Below are positions 10,843-21,540 of a stretch of DNA of 64,000 nucleotides, piece after piece. A program made the translations under genes and the position numbers. This DNA is from Whalleya microplaca (lineage: Eukaryota; Ascomycota; Sordariomycetes; Xylariales; Xylariaceae). The notes under the pieces were generated by a model. It was not told where the DNA came from and searched no databases. It saw only the letters and a program-made list of their open reading frames with translations. The stretch spans positions 62,001 to 126,000 of the forward strand of contig MU385737.1 in the NCBI GenBank assembly GCA_022497155.1, given 5' to 3'. Position 1 is the stretch's first letter, and every line of letters begins with the position of its first letter.

Positions 10843-11004
10843 TGTTAAGATACGCCCTACAGGGCTGAGGGTAGTACCGGCCTACGTGTGGCCGCCGCCT
10901 ATACATGTACCTATATACAAGGGGCTCTGCCACCTTCCTATAGCTTCACTTTGCACTACACTAATCAAGTGACTATAGGCTCATTACTTTGTCCCATATT
11001 AACA
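10843..11004 (+). repeat. TGTTAA-element copy B (inside F-box pseudogene)
   Basis: 162 bp, starting TGTTAAGATACGCCC and ending CCCATATTAACA. The six terminal bases at each end are inverted (TGTTAA/TTAACA). It is the best-preserved copy by its ends. It sits where the F-box reading trace stops, so it probably inserted into that gene or its remains. Flanking bases show no obvious duplication. Confidence 0.72.
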
Positions 11005-11050
11005 CATACAACTTGAACCAAAATTGTCAGGTTCAGGTCTTTTTCTCACC

Positions 11051-11810
11051 ATGGCGGACCATGCCTCCAACATACAAGTACTCGAAGCAAGCGTTGATCC
11101 AGAAGACAAAAGCGAGTTCTGTATTCTTATTGACAACGCATTCACTAAATACATCACAATAGATAGGTACATGCATGATAGCGATGAGATGTACCTTGGT
11201 CATTCGCTAATCTCCCTGATGGTACCCCCTTCACCTGGCGATTGAAATACAGGTCGTATCTCCATTCATCCCGCGACCAAAGCCGCCTACCTCGCCGATA
11301 TCGCTGAAACTTGGCATCCTACACAGACCGATCATCCAGAACTCTGTATGGCATCAATACTTCGCATTAACATTCACGAGGCCGCTCGTACTCGTCTTAG
11401 TTCACCTATCATCATCAAGTTCGCACGCTTTCCGTGGGAAGTACCTCAGCTGGAAAAGGAGACGACACCGTACGAATCAGGCCGTGAATTCAGTCCTGTA
11501 TTTTCGGCCACTTTGTTGAGTTTGGAAGGGTCATTAGATTCATTTTGTCCCGCACCGCCGACTACCATAACGCAATACTAGAAGCTATCACCATGTGCCA
11601 CCTAACTCTATCAAAACCGCATCAGTTCGGGGATCAAGCACTGGGAGATCAGCAAACATGATGTTCTTATTCACGATGGCAACGAGGCTTACACTTTTTA
11701 TCATGCTTCACAGGCAGTTAATGCTGATAGGTTGGAAGATGGACTTCAGAATCTGCAGCACTAGTTGAAGGATATGTCTGCAAGAGGAGGGCGAGTTGCT
11801 GAAAGTGGTC
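11051..11810 (+). pseudogene. Decayed protein-coding remnant, family not recognised
   Basis: Coding-like fragments in shifting frames: MADHASNIQVLEASVDPEDK with FCILIDNAF (11051-11245), GRISIHPATKAAYLADIAET (about 11253-11330), a piece at 11348-11581 with FARFPWEVPQLEKETTPYE, and GIKHWEISKHDVLIHDGNEA plus YTFYHASQAV (about 11630-11770). Codon-like composition contrasts with the AT-rich flanks. Frame shifts and stops separate the pieces. It could instead be a multi-exon gene whose introns I failed to place. Confidence 0.35.
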
Positions 11811-13036
11811 CAAGTTGAAAGCTCTAGTCATTTTTACAGATGTGCATGCTCCCAATACTACAGGAATGCTTGATATCTATCATCAATTACAATGCCATTC
11901 GTCTAAACTTCATGTAGGCACTTCAATGCTTGCGCTTCCGAGGCCCACTTAGATATATAGAACTTTCTATATGCGAAATTAGACCAACTAGGCTGAATAA
12001 GAATAGCTTCACTTGATGCGAATATTAGTTATCGGAAGGAGCCAAAATTGTACTTAGGTAATACTCGCTTGGTATACGTAGAGTTACATCTATACGAATA
12101 TAAATATAACGATACTTGAAGTTATTAACTAGGTAGGAAAGAATTCATATATCAACTTCGAGCTACGAGATAATAGCACTAAAGAATCAGAGGCGGTTTT
12201 AGAAGACCCAAATCGTAGACGCATCAGAATTTAGTTTTCTTTTCTATTCCTGCTTTGCTAGGAACAGATGTCTTTCTATTGCGTCTATCACTCTAAATCC
12301 ACTCCAACCGAGAGTTTTCATCGCCTAGGAATACCGTACAGCTATCATATGAATGGGCAGTGTTACTCTCTGAGTCATATCAACTTCGATACCCACCAAA
12401 GAAATGGAGGCAAACAATGTATGTGCATGCCTAGATAGGATAAATATTGGGAAAAGGAAAAAAAAACCAACCGCCAAATTTGCTGGCATCCCTAATACCC
12501 TTACTACGTCACAGAGAAATCGACAAAACAGAACATCTTGTCATGTGTCGCCTTGACTCGTAGTTTTTACCTACCCACCAGTAAGTTTGTTCCAGTCTTC
12601 GTAACAATGAACATGTGTCGCGTATCAGGCGTAATTCCTATGCAGAAATTACGCCTTATCTGCGCGACGAAGTGACTAATTGGTGAGGCCAGAAGCTGCT
12701 CTTTTCTGACTATAAATATCGACCCGCACCAAGGTCTGGAGGTAATTACCAAAATTCAAAGAGAAACCACGAATTCCAACAACGATACTAAGCCCCGCAG
12801 GTCTCCTTACCGCGATACGAGAAGCCAAAAAAGACAATAGCATCATGTGCAAATTCCTCAAGACCCCGTAAGCCATAACCACTACCGCTCATTCAGCTCT
12901 ACTTGGTGCCTTCCCGAATCATCATTTTGGCAGAATACAATACACTCGGCCAGCATTCACATCACAATTTCCCCCGCAATATATAAACCCCTTCACCAAG
13001 ATCCTGACTCATACCCTTCCTTGAAGAATCATACGG
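11811..13036. other. AT-rich intergenic region
   Basis: No gene is supported. The stretch is AT-rich with scattered short frames only. Confidence 0.45.
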
Positions 13037-13435
13037 CTAACCACTACGGGGACTAGGGTCTATTGCGCGGGCGGCTGCGGCACCCTGATTAAGTACATGT
13101 ATGACAGAATCCGCGAGGACTGTCCCGATGAAAAGTACCAGTGCGAAAGAACCGACAGTAACACCAGGACTTCCAAAGAGTTTTACGCCAATTTCTGTGG
13201 CGGCGGGTACAGCTGTAAAAACCAGGGCAAGAAAACGACTTAGGTCATGGAGAGACCGTCCGAGGGACATCCCAACTCCAATGGCGTATAGGGAAGTATC
13301 AACTCGATAGGCCGCCAGAGGAGTAGCAATAGGATAATGGGCGAGAGTGAGCTCCCTGTTAGCCCAGGCTGCTGAAGTGTGTTGGGGAAGGCAAGAAAAT
13401 GATTGAAAAATCAGGGGTTTGCTTGGCAGCATCAC
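13037..13435 (-). CDS. Hypothetical small protein with two hydrophobic segments
   Basis: Open frame of 132 aa with higher GC than its flanks. Two hydrophobic stretches (FLALVFTAVPAATEIGVKLF and TVGSFALVLFIGTVLADSVI) in the C-terminal half could span a membrane. I do not recognise the family. It could be a fragment of a larger decayed gene, since the surroundings are AT-rich and no splice partner was found. Confidence 0.33.
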   Translation of the reverse strand: MMLPSKPLIFQSFSCLPQHTSAAWANRELTLAHYPIATPLAAYRVDTSLYAIGVGMSLGRSLHDLSRFLALVFTAVPAATEIGVKLFGSPGVTVGSFALVLFIGTVLADSVIHVLNQGAAAARAIDPSPRSG

Positions 13436-13762
13436 TTTGGTGGATAACGCTTAGTTGTCCAACCCAGGTATTGCTAATGCGTTGCTTTCAATTGACTTGC
13501 TAAGAATTCTTAGTTTGCAACTGTTTACTTTCGCTCAGCTCTTAAGTGTCAGTTTTTTAAAGTGAAGCCAAATTTAGAAGTTGGAGCGATATGAGAATGG
13601 AGTGATCAATAGGACTTACCTAGTGTATATCGTTGGTATTCAGGATTACCGAATTGCTTTAGAACTACTACAATTGAGTTGGTTTTCTATTTAATTATCT
13701 ATTATATGCTTTATGGTATATACAAAGGTAAGTTGATGTATTTCAACAATCATGTCCTGTCG
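13436..13762. other. Short intergenic region
   Basis: Sequence between the hypothetical membrane protein and the 3' end of the GT25 gene. AT-rich, nothing recognised. Confidence 0.45.
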
Positions 13763-15017
13763 TTAATCTGCCCATTGCTTCTCTGGCGCCATCCCTCTGA
13801 CCAAGTTTTTCATGTTTAAATGTGTGCTATACAACACGTTCTCCGTGTAGCCGACCTCTCTTATTTCGCCGTTCTCCCCTCCTCCGTTGATGTCCGAGTC
13901 CCCGCTGACCTTCCCCCTGGGTTTATGATGCACAAATAGACTCGGCACTATGCTCACACAGCGCATCCCGTTCTCACGCAACCGGCAAATGTCACTCAGA
14001 TGGTTGTCGAAGGGCTTGTGCTGCCCCTCAATCGACAGGTACTGCAAAGCCTTCTGCGCACCGGCCGCGCTCAACGCATACGCGAAGCTGCAAATATTGT
14101 CGCCGGGCACGTACACGATGCGCGTCTGCGGCGGGTACGAGTCCCAGCTGAAGGAGCCGTTGCCCACAAGATGGTTGGCCGTCGGCACGGTTGGGTCGTC
14201 CCGGATGAGCACCTTACGTGGATCGCGCTCGGGTGGCGGGATCTGCAGGTGTTCGGGCAGGTCCTCATCGAAAGTCGTCGAGCACGAACCAACCCATAGC
14301 ATGTCCCAGTCCTGGCCATAGGGACTCGGTGAGGAAAGGGTCTGGTTTCGGTGAAAGCCCTTCTGAATTTGGCCCGCTGCTACCGCGAGCTGTGACAGCA
14401 GCGACTTGATATGCACGTCCCAGTCCATATCGTCCTCCATGATCAATGCTGATGACAGTCCATCGGCAACAATTTGTCTTATTGCATTGATGTGCCCACG
14501 CCAAGACCCTAGGTTTGAGTCTGGCATCTGTTCACGATCCCATCCCTGAACTGAGTGTTAGTGTTTCGACTAAAAGTGATGGATGGTAGGTCGATCGAGC
14601 TTACAAAGGGTAAAGCCTTGTCGGGAATATCCTTCCCTACTACCCCGTCGATCCAGGTCAGCCTGAATCCCGTCAGCGATGCCATTAGGCTCAAGGCATC
14701 GCGCTTGTCTGATCTCTCCGGCAGACCAATAGCGAATACTTTCTCGAACTGTAGAAGACCTATGGTTAGCTAATAGTCGCGACTCCTCCGGGCGTGGGTG
14801 AGTTTACTCCTAGGGTGCTGTTGAAGACGTCCGATTTCCCTGATTTCCCTGGTTTTCCACGATGTACTGCCGATGATATCCATCTACTTGATGCAGCTGT
14901 TGACCCAACCTGGCTCCCGAAAGACCCACAACCTAGATACACAATGACAGCACATATGCACACTGTGATCAGCAGCAAAGGGCTGACCACCGGCCGTCTC
15001 GGGCGTCCCGCGATCAT
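13763..15017 (-). CDS. GT25-family glycosyltransferase (LPS/procollagen galactosyltransferase-like), type II membrane
   Basis: Predicted Golgi-type glycosyltransferase family 25 protein, 378 aa. Exons: 14808-15017, 14605-14748 and 13763-14545, with two 59-nt introns (GTAAAC and GTAAGC donors). Splicing rebuilds NSTLG+FEKVFAIGLPERSDKRD and IPDKALPF+GWDREQMPDSN, both conserved in fungal GT25 proteins. A single hydrophobic anchor (VSPLLLITVCICAVIVYLGC, about residues 10-30) indicates type II topology. The catalytic core has ALIMEDDMDWD, the acidic metal-binding motif of the family, and the C-terminal part has KPFDNHLSDICR. Acceptor and donor sugar cannot be told. It stands alone between AT-rich blocks. 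Confidence 0.9.
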
Positions 15018-17569
15018 ATCTGTACTTGTAGTGCGCGTAATTGACTAGAACCGACTTTCAGTAAAGCACGACGAGGATTCCACAATTTGCGCCAACTCCC
15101 GAGAGTTGGCCTCGTCGAAGAAAGTGTTGCCGACCAGGGCTTTCAAATGCGTGGCTTCTTGTTCCACGAGTGTAGAGTTCGATGCCTGTTAATACGAAAG
15201 AACCATCACGAGCTAAAAAGAGGGAAAACTACTGACACAAAAGACATTGGAGTATTAGCTGTAAATACTAAATACTAAATACTAGAGAATCCTGCGAAGG
15301 CATGGATGGTATTTCAAATGTGCATCAGCCCCCTAACTAGCCGGATATAGCTAATCGAAAAAATAAGAAGATAGAGCTAAAGTGGCAAGTCCAAATATAC
15401 CCACATCAATACGTATACTATTTATTCCGTGAAATGAGTGTGGGCTAGCCTCGAAGAACTGGGGCTACAATTTGTAGGGCGAGGGTGTCATTATGGTACG
15501 ATTGGATTCTAACAATTTAGAAGCAGTGTCTCATGAAATCAACAACGGGTCTTTCTTGAAAGATCACAATGAATACTTTTCTTGTAAGTACCCTTAGCGA
15601 TATAAATCCAAGAACTCTATCTATCATTTACAGCCGTGGCGAACTCGTAACGAGTAATTGAACGGGTCTATTACGAATTCAGGAGACGAAGAAACTCCGA
15701 GATGGAAAATTCCGAATGGCTGCCCAAGTTGTGTATAAATGCTTACCTAATAGGCTAGATCAAGAAATTCGGGAGTCTATCAGTTCTCATACCACAAGCA
15801 TATAGTTCCCATTATGATTAGTGCGAGAAGTGCTTCACATGCCATATGGAATAAAAATAGCACTGAAACTCGGAGGATCTTCCATGCGCCAAAAGCTCAT
15901 GTCGTTAGGAAGAATTTATTGCTGCATATGTAGTTCATTGGCCTGGCCGGTTTGGCCGATCAACTGAAGGAGTTTTCCAGCTGAACTCTAATGATATCTT
16001 ATGTGAGACACATATAGCCATTTCTCTGTGGCGCTGATAATCTAATTACTGTACGCAGTGGCCACATTTTTATGGAGAATTTTCTTGCAAATCTACGTGT
16101 AATAAGATGCTCCTCTTTGACGATAATGATGATGATGATGATAGGTAGGAAGGCAACAATGACAATGGGAACATCGAGGGGAAGTTTGGAACGAAAAAAT
16201 CTCGCAAGTACGAAGAGTATCCGCACATAGTATTCTGTAGGCAAAGATAGGTTGGCAATGAAACCCCTTAATTGACCCTATCAAATCCTACGACAGGGGT
16301 CAAATCCTTTGAACTAACAAGATGATGCTGGAGCCGGCTGGTCGGGCCTGATATCAACAGGGGTACCCCACACTCAAGGCATAAGAACGCCGCTGTCATG
16401 CGTACAGGCTAATAGATTCGACATCTAGTTTGTCAGATTTTGCTGATTCATCGCTTAACCTTATTTTGTCTTCTAAAGACTATTCGATAGTGAAAATTCA
16501 TTATGAAGATGATGTTTAAGATGCACTTATGAAGAGCAGGCCAGAGCAAAATAATTATCTAGGAGCTACGGCAAGTCGCTGCCTAAGATAGAACGTGGAA
16601 GCAGGACGAAATTGAACTGTCTCAGTCAAGGAAAAAATTGCTATTAATAGTAAAGCGCACCAAGAACCCAATGTTGAGTGGTGATTGCCAAGGCGTCTTA
16701 TTGACCAGAACGTTGATGTGGTGCCCTGCTTTGACATTTTGTCATATCTTTCATATGTTTTGTGTAAACATTTCCATCACTTAGTCTTTTGCTTGTAAAA
16801 TGACATCCTCAGTAGTCTTAGAAGCTCGTCAGATTATGAATCTAGGTAGAACACAACTGTCGCCATGATTCGATCCTATTCCCATAGAGAACTTCGAGGA
16901 TTTTTTTCAACCAGAAATTCCATATAACGGCTAAGAGTATAAGTGATGCAAGGCATACGTTCCAGATATGGTAAGACTTATGTTGAGCAAGTCTCTATTC
17001 TAACTGCCATTGAGCAACAGCACATGCAACATATGTCAAGGACAGGCGGCCAATCATCACCGCATAGGCCGGCCAGTCTACGTTTATTATCACTCGGCTT
17101 CTCCTCAGCTATACACAAGGAGTAGTATTGCCTACCATTACTGTATCAAATAATAGTACAAGTTTGGCGTGTTAAAGGATATGCCATCAGGCTGGGGCAG
17201 GTGGGGTTGCGGGTAGAAGTGCCGCCTTACATGCATACGGCAGTTAATCAGATGGAAACTCCGATGTGGGCCTTTGCCGTGCGTATTTTTTAATGCACAT
17301 TCCGGGACGTTCTCCTTGCTACTCACATGGAGGCTGTGTTATAATGGCTGTGTGGCTCGATGAGCGGCAACATCCGCAGGTCTAGACCATGCAAGCTGGA
17401 GAGTCGGATCTTAATGAAAGAGTGTGACTAGACAGCTAGATTGCGGTATGTATCGGGGTTCGTGTTTCAGGAACCCCTAATTTGATGCTGATATCAAGGA
17501 GTTGACCAGCATGTATCGCCAACACATCATCCATGAACATATATTTTCAAGCAGAAGAGGATAGATTGT
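15018..17569. other. Long AT-rich region without supported genes
   Basis: About 2.5 kb with no convincing gene on either strand. Open frames are under 85 codons with no family resemblance. It includes a (GAT)n tract at about 16121-16143. Stops are dense in every frame, as in RIP-degraded fungal DNA, but no parent element is recognisable. Confidence 0.5.
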
Positions 17570-17710
17570 TGTCCATATAGGCCAAAGTCATGAGAAGTAT
17601 AGTGGCTCGATAAATGCAAGACGAAGCTATGAAAGGGCTCTGATACTCCCATATAATGTTCAGGCGGCGGCTACATGTAGGCCCGTAGTAGCCTTATCCC
17701 TACATAAAAT
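17570..17710 (-). repeat. TGTTAA-element copy E, degenerate
   Basis: Reads along the other copies but heavily mutated: GTCCATATAGGCCAAAGTCA matches GTCAATATGGGATAAAGTAA of copy A, GGCGGCGGCTACATGTAGGC matches the central block, and the far end decays before the usual terminus. Several differences are G-to-A. Confidence 0.5.
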
Positions 17711-17787
17711 ATCTCAACAAATGAGTCCAATTATAATATGAGTTAATCGCCATTTTGCGGGAAGATGGGGTTCTCCCGACTATATTC

Positions 17788-18145
17788 CTAAGTATCCAAG
17801 TCTATTGCGACTCTTTTGTTGACGATGACTTGAGATACCAACCTTCCAGCATCATCAATACCAAATATCGCAATAACGTAGTGTTTGCCAAATAATCTCC
17901 TTAACGCCGACAGGTGAAACGAGGTTGAATATCTAACAATCGTGTTGGTATCTGCCGGGTTAGATTTCATTTCCATCCCAGAGCTTGATATACCATATGA
18001 CCACATCTTGCTCTCCCTCAAAATTTCCCGGGCAGTCGTCTATTTCGTATGTAAACGCGAGAAAATTTCCTTCGGAATGAACAATTCCCTCCCATTTTGA
18101 ACTTGTCGAGGTGTCACTGCGGTCACCTCTCTTCATAATCAACAT
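17788..18145 (-). pseudogene. Frame-broken small gene, unrecognised
   Basis: Two overlapping minus-strand frames together look like one protein: MLIMKRGDRSDTSTSSKWEG ... DVVIWYIKLWDG (18145 to about 17970), then SNPADTNTIVRYSTSFHLSA ... AIFGIDDAGRLVSQVIVNKR (to 17788). A shift is needed between them, and I found no intron that joins the frames without a stop. So it is either a pseudogene with one frameshift or two unrelated chance frames. Family not recognised. Confidence 0.3.
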
Positions 18146-18330
18146 AACGTCAAAGCTTCTAGTTCCGTAGGTAGGTAAGTGTATTGAAGTAAATTGTAGA
18201 CTACATGCCTATACATTTTGGTGCGTATGACCTTTTGTATTACTACCCGGGTCCAAAAATGGTGAGCCGTGCGCTATTGGCAGTCACACCATGCGGCAGA
18301 CTGCTCCAATCCTTCCGCCTACCTTCCCAC

Positions 18331-18513
18331 TTATTTCTTATCTTTCGCCTTCTTCTCCTTATTCTCCTTCTTCTTCTGAGCCTCTTCTCTTGCCTTTTTG
18401 ACTCTCTGCTTCTCTTCCTCTTCCTGACGCTTCTTTTCTTCACACTTTCCGCAGCTCCAACCCTCGTACCACTCGCCGCAATCCCCACAAGTTGCCGCGT
18501 TGTCAGAAGACAT
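18331..18513 (-). CDS. Small hypothetical protein with paired CxxC motifs and a charged helix
   Basis: 60 aa. The N-terminal half has CGDCGEWYEGWSCGKC, that is CxxC-x9-CxxC, a likely zinc ribbon or knuckle. The C-terminal half is almost entirely Lys/Glu/Arg and should form a single charged helix or coiled coil. The stop follows directly, and no donor site lies before it. No family recognised. The low-complexity tail leaves a chance frame possible. Confidence 0.4.
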   Translation of the reverse strand: MSSDNAATCGDCGEWYEGWSCGKCEEKKRQEEEEKQRVKKAREEAQKKKENKEKKAKDKK

Positions 18514-19390
18514 ATTGCTCGCTTGTAGTAATAGCTAATATGAACTAAATAAATATAGATTGTTAGAAGTCTAACTGCAAGTTCGAGACTACACGGTGAA
18601 TGCTGATGCGTTTGGTGAGAACTGAGATCTAGAGACTGACAGGATGCTTTTCAACTCGTCACTTGAGATTTTGATGATATTAGTTCTTGGCTTCTATGGT
18701 AATTTATGAAGGCTAAAATGCTTGATGAAGGTTATCGAAAGTTCACTGAAATTTGCTTGTATTTTACTTCTGTTGATGCAAGATATTTATGTCCTAGGAG
18801 ATGGGGCACTCGACGTCTGTTTGCTAGAAATTCGTGATGTATGGCTAGGTAGGTGTATACTCATTTCAGCGGAAGTGTGTCAGGTTTGTTTGCGAAACTG
18901 ACGCAACTAGGGAGTCAAGTATGGGCATCTGAACTTCTGGCGAGCTAAAAGTAGGTCACTTTAAGCAAAAGCCCGCGATATTGAGCATGATTCAGCACAG
19001 ATAAATAAGCAATCAGGTACTTGGCAAATGATTAATACATACAAACACGAGCTCCCATCTTCGATACTAGGGACAATGGATGACGTGTCTGTGTGTACGA
19101 GGGAAGACAATCAAGTGAATCATCTCTATGACTGACCGTTGAAGGTAACTAGTATCAGCAGCATATGTACCAGATACGTAGTCAGAACCATATGTAACTT
19201 GTACCTCCCAATCCTAGTCACTATATCAGAGTACAATCATTCCCAGTCATTTGGCCTTGTATCCGTAGTATTCTCAGAATAGGCGCCTTACATGCTAGTT
19301 GAGAAGACACATTATTCGACTTCAAATTCAATTAGAATATAGAAGCTCTACATAGAGTATACACAATGTATCCTAACCTAGAAAATCGCA
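18514..19390. other. Intergenic region
   Basis: AT-rich, with no supported gene. It contains the 5' flank of the small CxxC protein and the 3' flank of the SnoaL-like gene. Confidence 0.45.
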
Positions 19391-20029
19391 TCAAGAATCA
19401 GAACCAGACGCCTTCCCTCGCAAAGCTTCAACCTTGCTACTGAACTTCAGGCTCTCAGGGGGGTCAACAACCTCAACAATATGTGTGACCTTAGTTCCAT
19501 CATCATTAAAGTCCAGAAACCACGCAAACTCCATGGACATTTCCTCCCCATCTGTGAACTTCCCATGGTATACGGTTCGTGCTGCTGCCTTCCGGGCATG
19601 TGCATCAATGGTAAGGTTCAGTATGTCGGACTTGAGGACGGCCGAAGCTTCAAGGTCCTTCTCGAACAATGACTGATATGCGTCATTGGAAAATTGGAGG
19701 TCAGGTGGCGCGCCCACAGACTTCATGAAGGATGCGGGAGCGATTTGGCGGGAGCAATCAGGGCTCAGGTTTCGAGAAATGACTATAGTATATGGAGTCA
19801 GTATGTTACAACTAAAAGCAATCAAGTCTAATTTCAGGAACCTTTAATTTCCGAATACCGCCATATGTTTTCTTCGTTTTTGCTCCTTATCTAGAGCAGA
19901 AGAGGTCACCAATGGCTCTGGATACTACTCACTGCTGGGATCTTTGTGCGCGGCACCGTCTTGATATGTCATGAGAAACTCTCGAGTAGTGGCCTCGATA
20001 GTCTCTCTAAGCTTATTACCAGATTCCAT
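19391..20029 (-). CDS. SnoaL/NTF2-like fold protein
   Basis: 162-aa protein of the SnoaL-like (NTF2 fold) superfamily, a scaffold used for small-molecule binding or isomerase/cyclase chemistry. Exons: 19933-20029 and 19391-19782, separated by a 150-nt intron with GTGAGT donor, TACTGAC branch and TATAG acceptor. The join gives EFLMTYQDGAAHKDPS+I ISRNLSPDC, the usual N-terminal helix of fungal relatives. The body has TVYHGKFTDGEEMSMEFAWF and FLDFNDDGTKVTHIVEVVD, the typical beta-strand pair. The start is the ATG at 20029. The function cannot be predicted; no biosynthetic genes lie nearby. Confidence 0.8.
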
Positions 20030-21540
20030 GATGATGTTGTTAAGTTGCTTGAGGGAAGATTTGACCCAAGGGGTAAGATTCCAACGAAACTCTTTTCATG
20101 GGTTTTTGGGGACGCAAGGGATTACGCTGTTCAATTAGAAAGCTCCACGCTCCAACACTTCTGTTGGTTCAGAATCATGATTACTACCCAGTGGATCCGA
20201 GCGTCGTGTCATCCCAGGGCTAGTCCTGTACTTCGCCAAGACCGACTCAAGAAATTCGACGACGCAGCACTCAGGTGAGAGTTTCCTTTGATTATTCACT
20301 TTAACATGTTTGTTGAAGATATAATGAGTGTCAAATTCAGTCGTTTCTATCAGCGTCAATCCCATAATGTTCTTCCATCAATTCGTAGTTCCTACGAGGA
20401 TTGGAAGAAACTACCCCTATTGTGGTTGACATCAATATTTTGCCTTCCTAGTATAGGCTTAGCGAGGAACAAGATGTCCGAATACTTACATATCCGGACG
20501 GCACTGGTGAGTCATCTCAGCGAGACTATAGCTGGCAAGGAAACCGCCTTTGCCATTTGCGCCGGCTCTATTACCTACCTATTGCATAAAGCTATTTCAT
20601 CTTGTGTGTACCATCTAACATCTGACCATCTTATGCGTAATAAATGCCCATATTGAGCGGTGCTAAAAAGTAATGTGACCATATAAGACTTCATGTTATC
20701 ATTCAAGATGGAATACCTTCATTCATAAGTAATAGTGTTTGCTACCGTCTGATAAGATATACAGGGGGCCGTTGCCAGGAATTGTAGTTTAACATAGCCT
20801 CCAAATATTGATATCAGTCGTCAAGTATAACATGAACACGATCATAAATATATCGCAGGAATGTCTGGAACAAAGGGGTGATTTAATAGTCAACCGACCC
20901 AAGACTAGAAATGAGGACCTCATAAGAAATTAAGTATACGTTCTATGCCATGGGGAGAACAGAAGAGCTAACAAGCTTTTTTTCTCACAACGCTATGACT
21001 AATATAACTCATTGTCACACGGGGATTGAAGCCAAGACCTGTTGGAAGTTATACGAGATGTAGGAACGCTGCAGGAATTCATATATTGGGTGCTGTTGGC
21101 TGTTATTCGATATTGTTGGAATGTATAACTACCTAACAAAAGGCATAGTAACCTAACGACGGCTGCGCCGGCAACAAACAAGATACGTATCACAGATACG
21201 TACTATCAAAGAGATCTACATAAGGACCTATCGCCTCCCATTAGATTTAGACCAGCAAGCACCATCAGTGGCCCTAGATGAATCATTAGCAAATTGATCT
21301 ATCCCAAGCCCTACAGTACCCCTTGTTACACTCGTTCATTTGGTGATCGGGTATGTATAAGATACCTGTGGCGAGTATAGCAGTCTTCTACAAGGGAGGC
21401 TTTTAGTTAGCAAACAGTATTGTGGCAATTCACAGTGTCTCGTGCCTGGGGTTATATAATTCTCATACTCGTTACGACGTCTAGAGGCACCACAGTTGAT
21501 GATTAGTCTCAAGTTCTGGTATCTTGACGCCTAGATAAGA
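20030..21540. other. Intergenic region upstream of the STAND gene
   Basis: About 1.5 kb with no confident gene. A plus-strand frame at 20288-20656 is open for 122 codons but shows no recognisable motif. The distal part is the 5' flank of the STAND gene. Confidence 0.4.

Noticed and set aside
16121..16143. GAT repeat giving an Ile/Ser-rich frame on the minus strand
   Set aside because: Simple-sequence artefact; the encoded runs have no protein context.
20288..20656. 122-codon plus-strand frame upstream of the STAND gene
   Set aside because: No motif, a biased mix of residues without domain features, and AT-rich surroundings. It could be chance.
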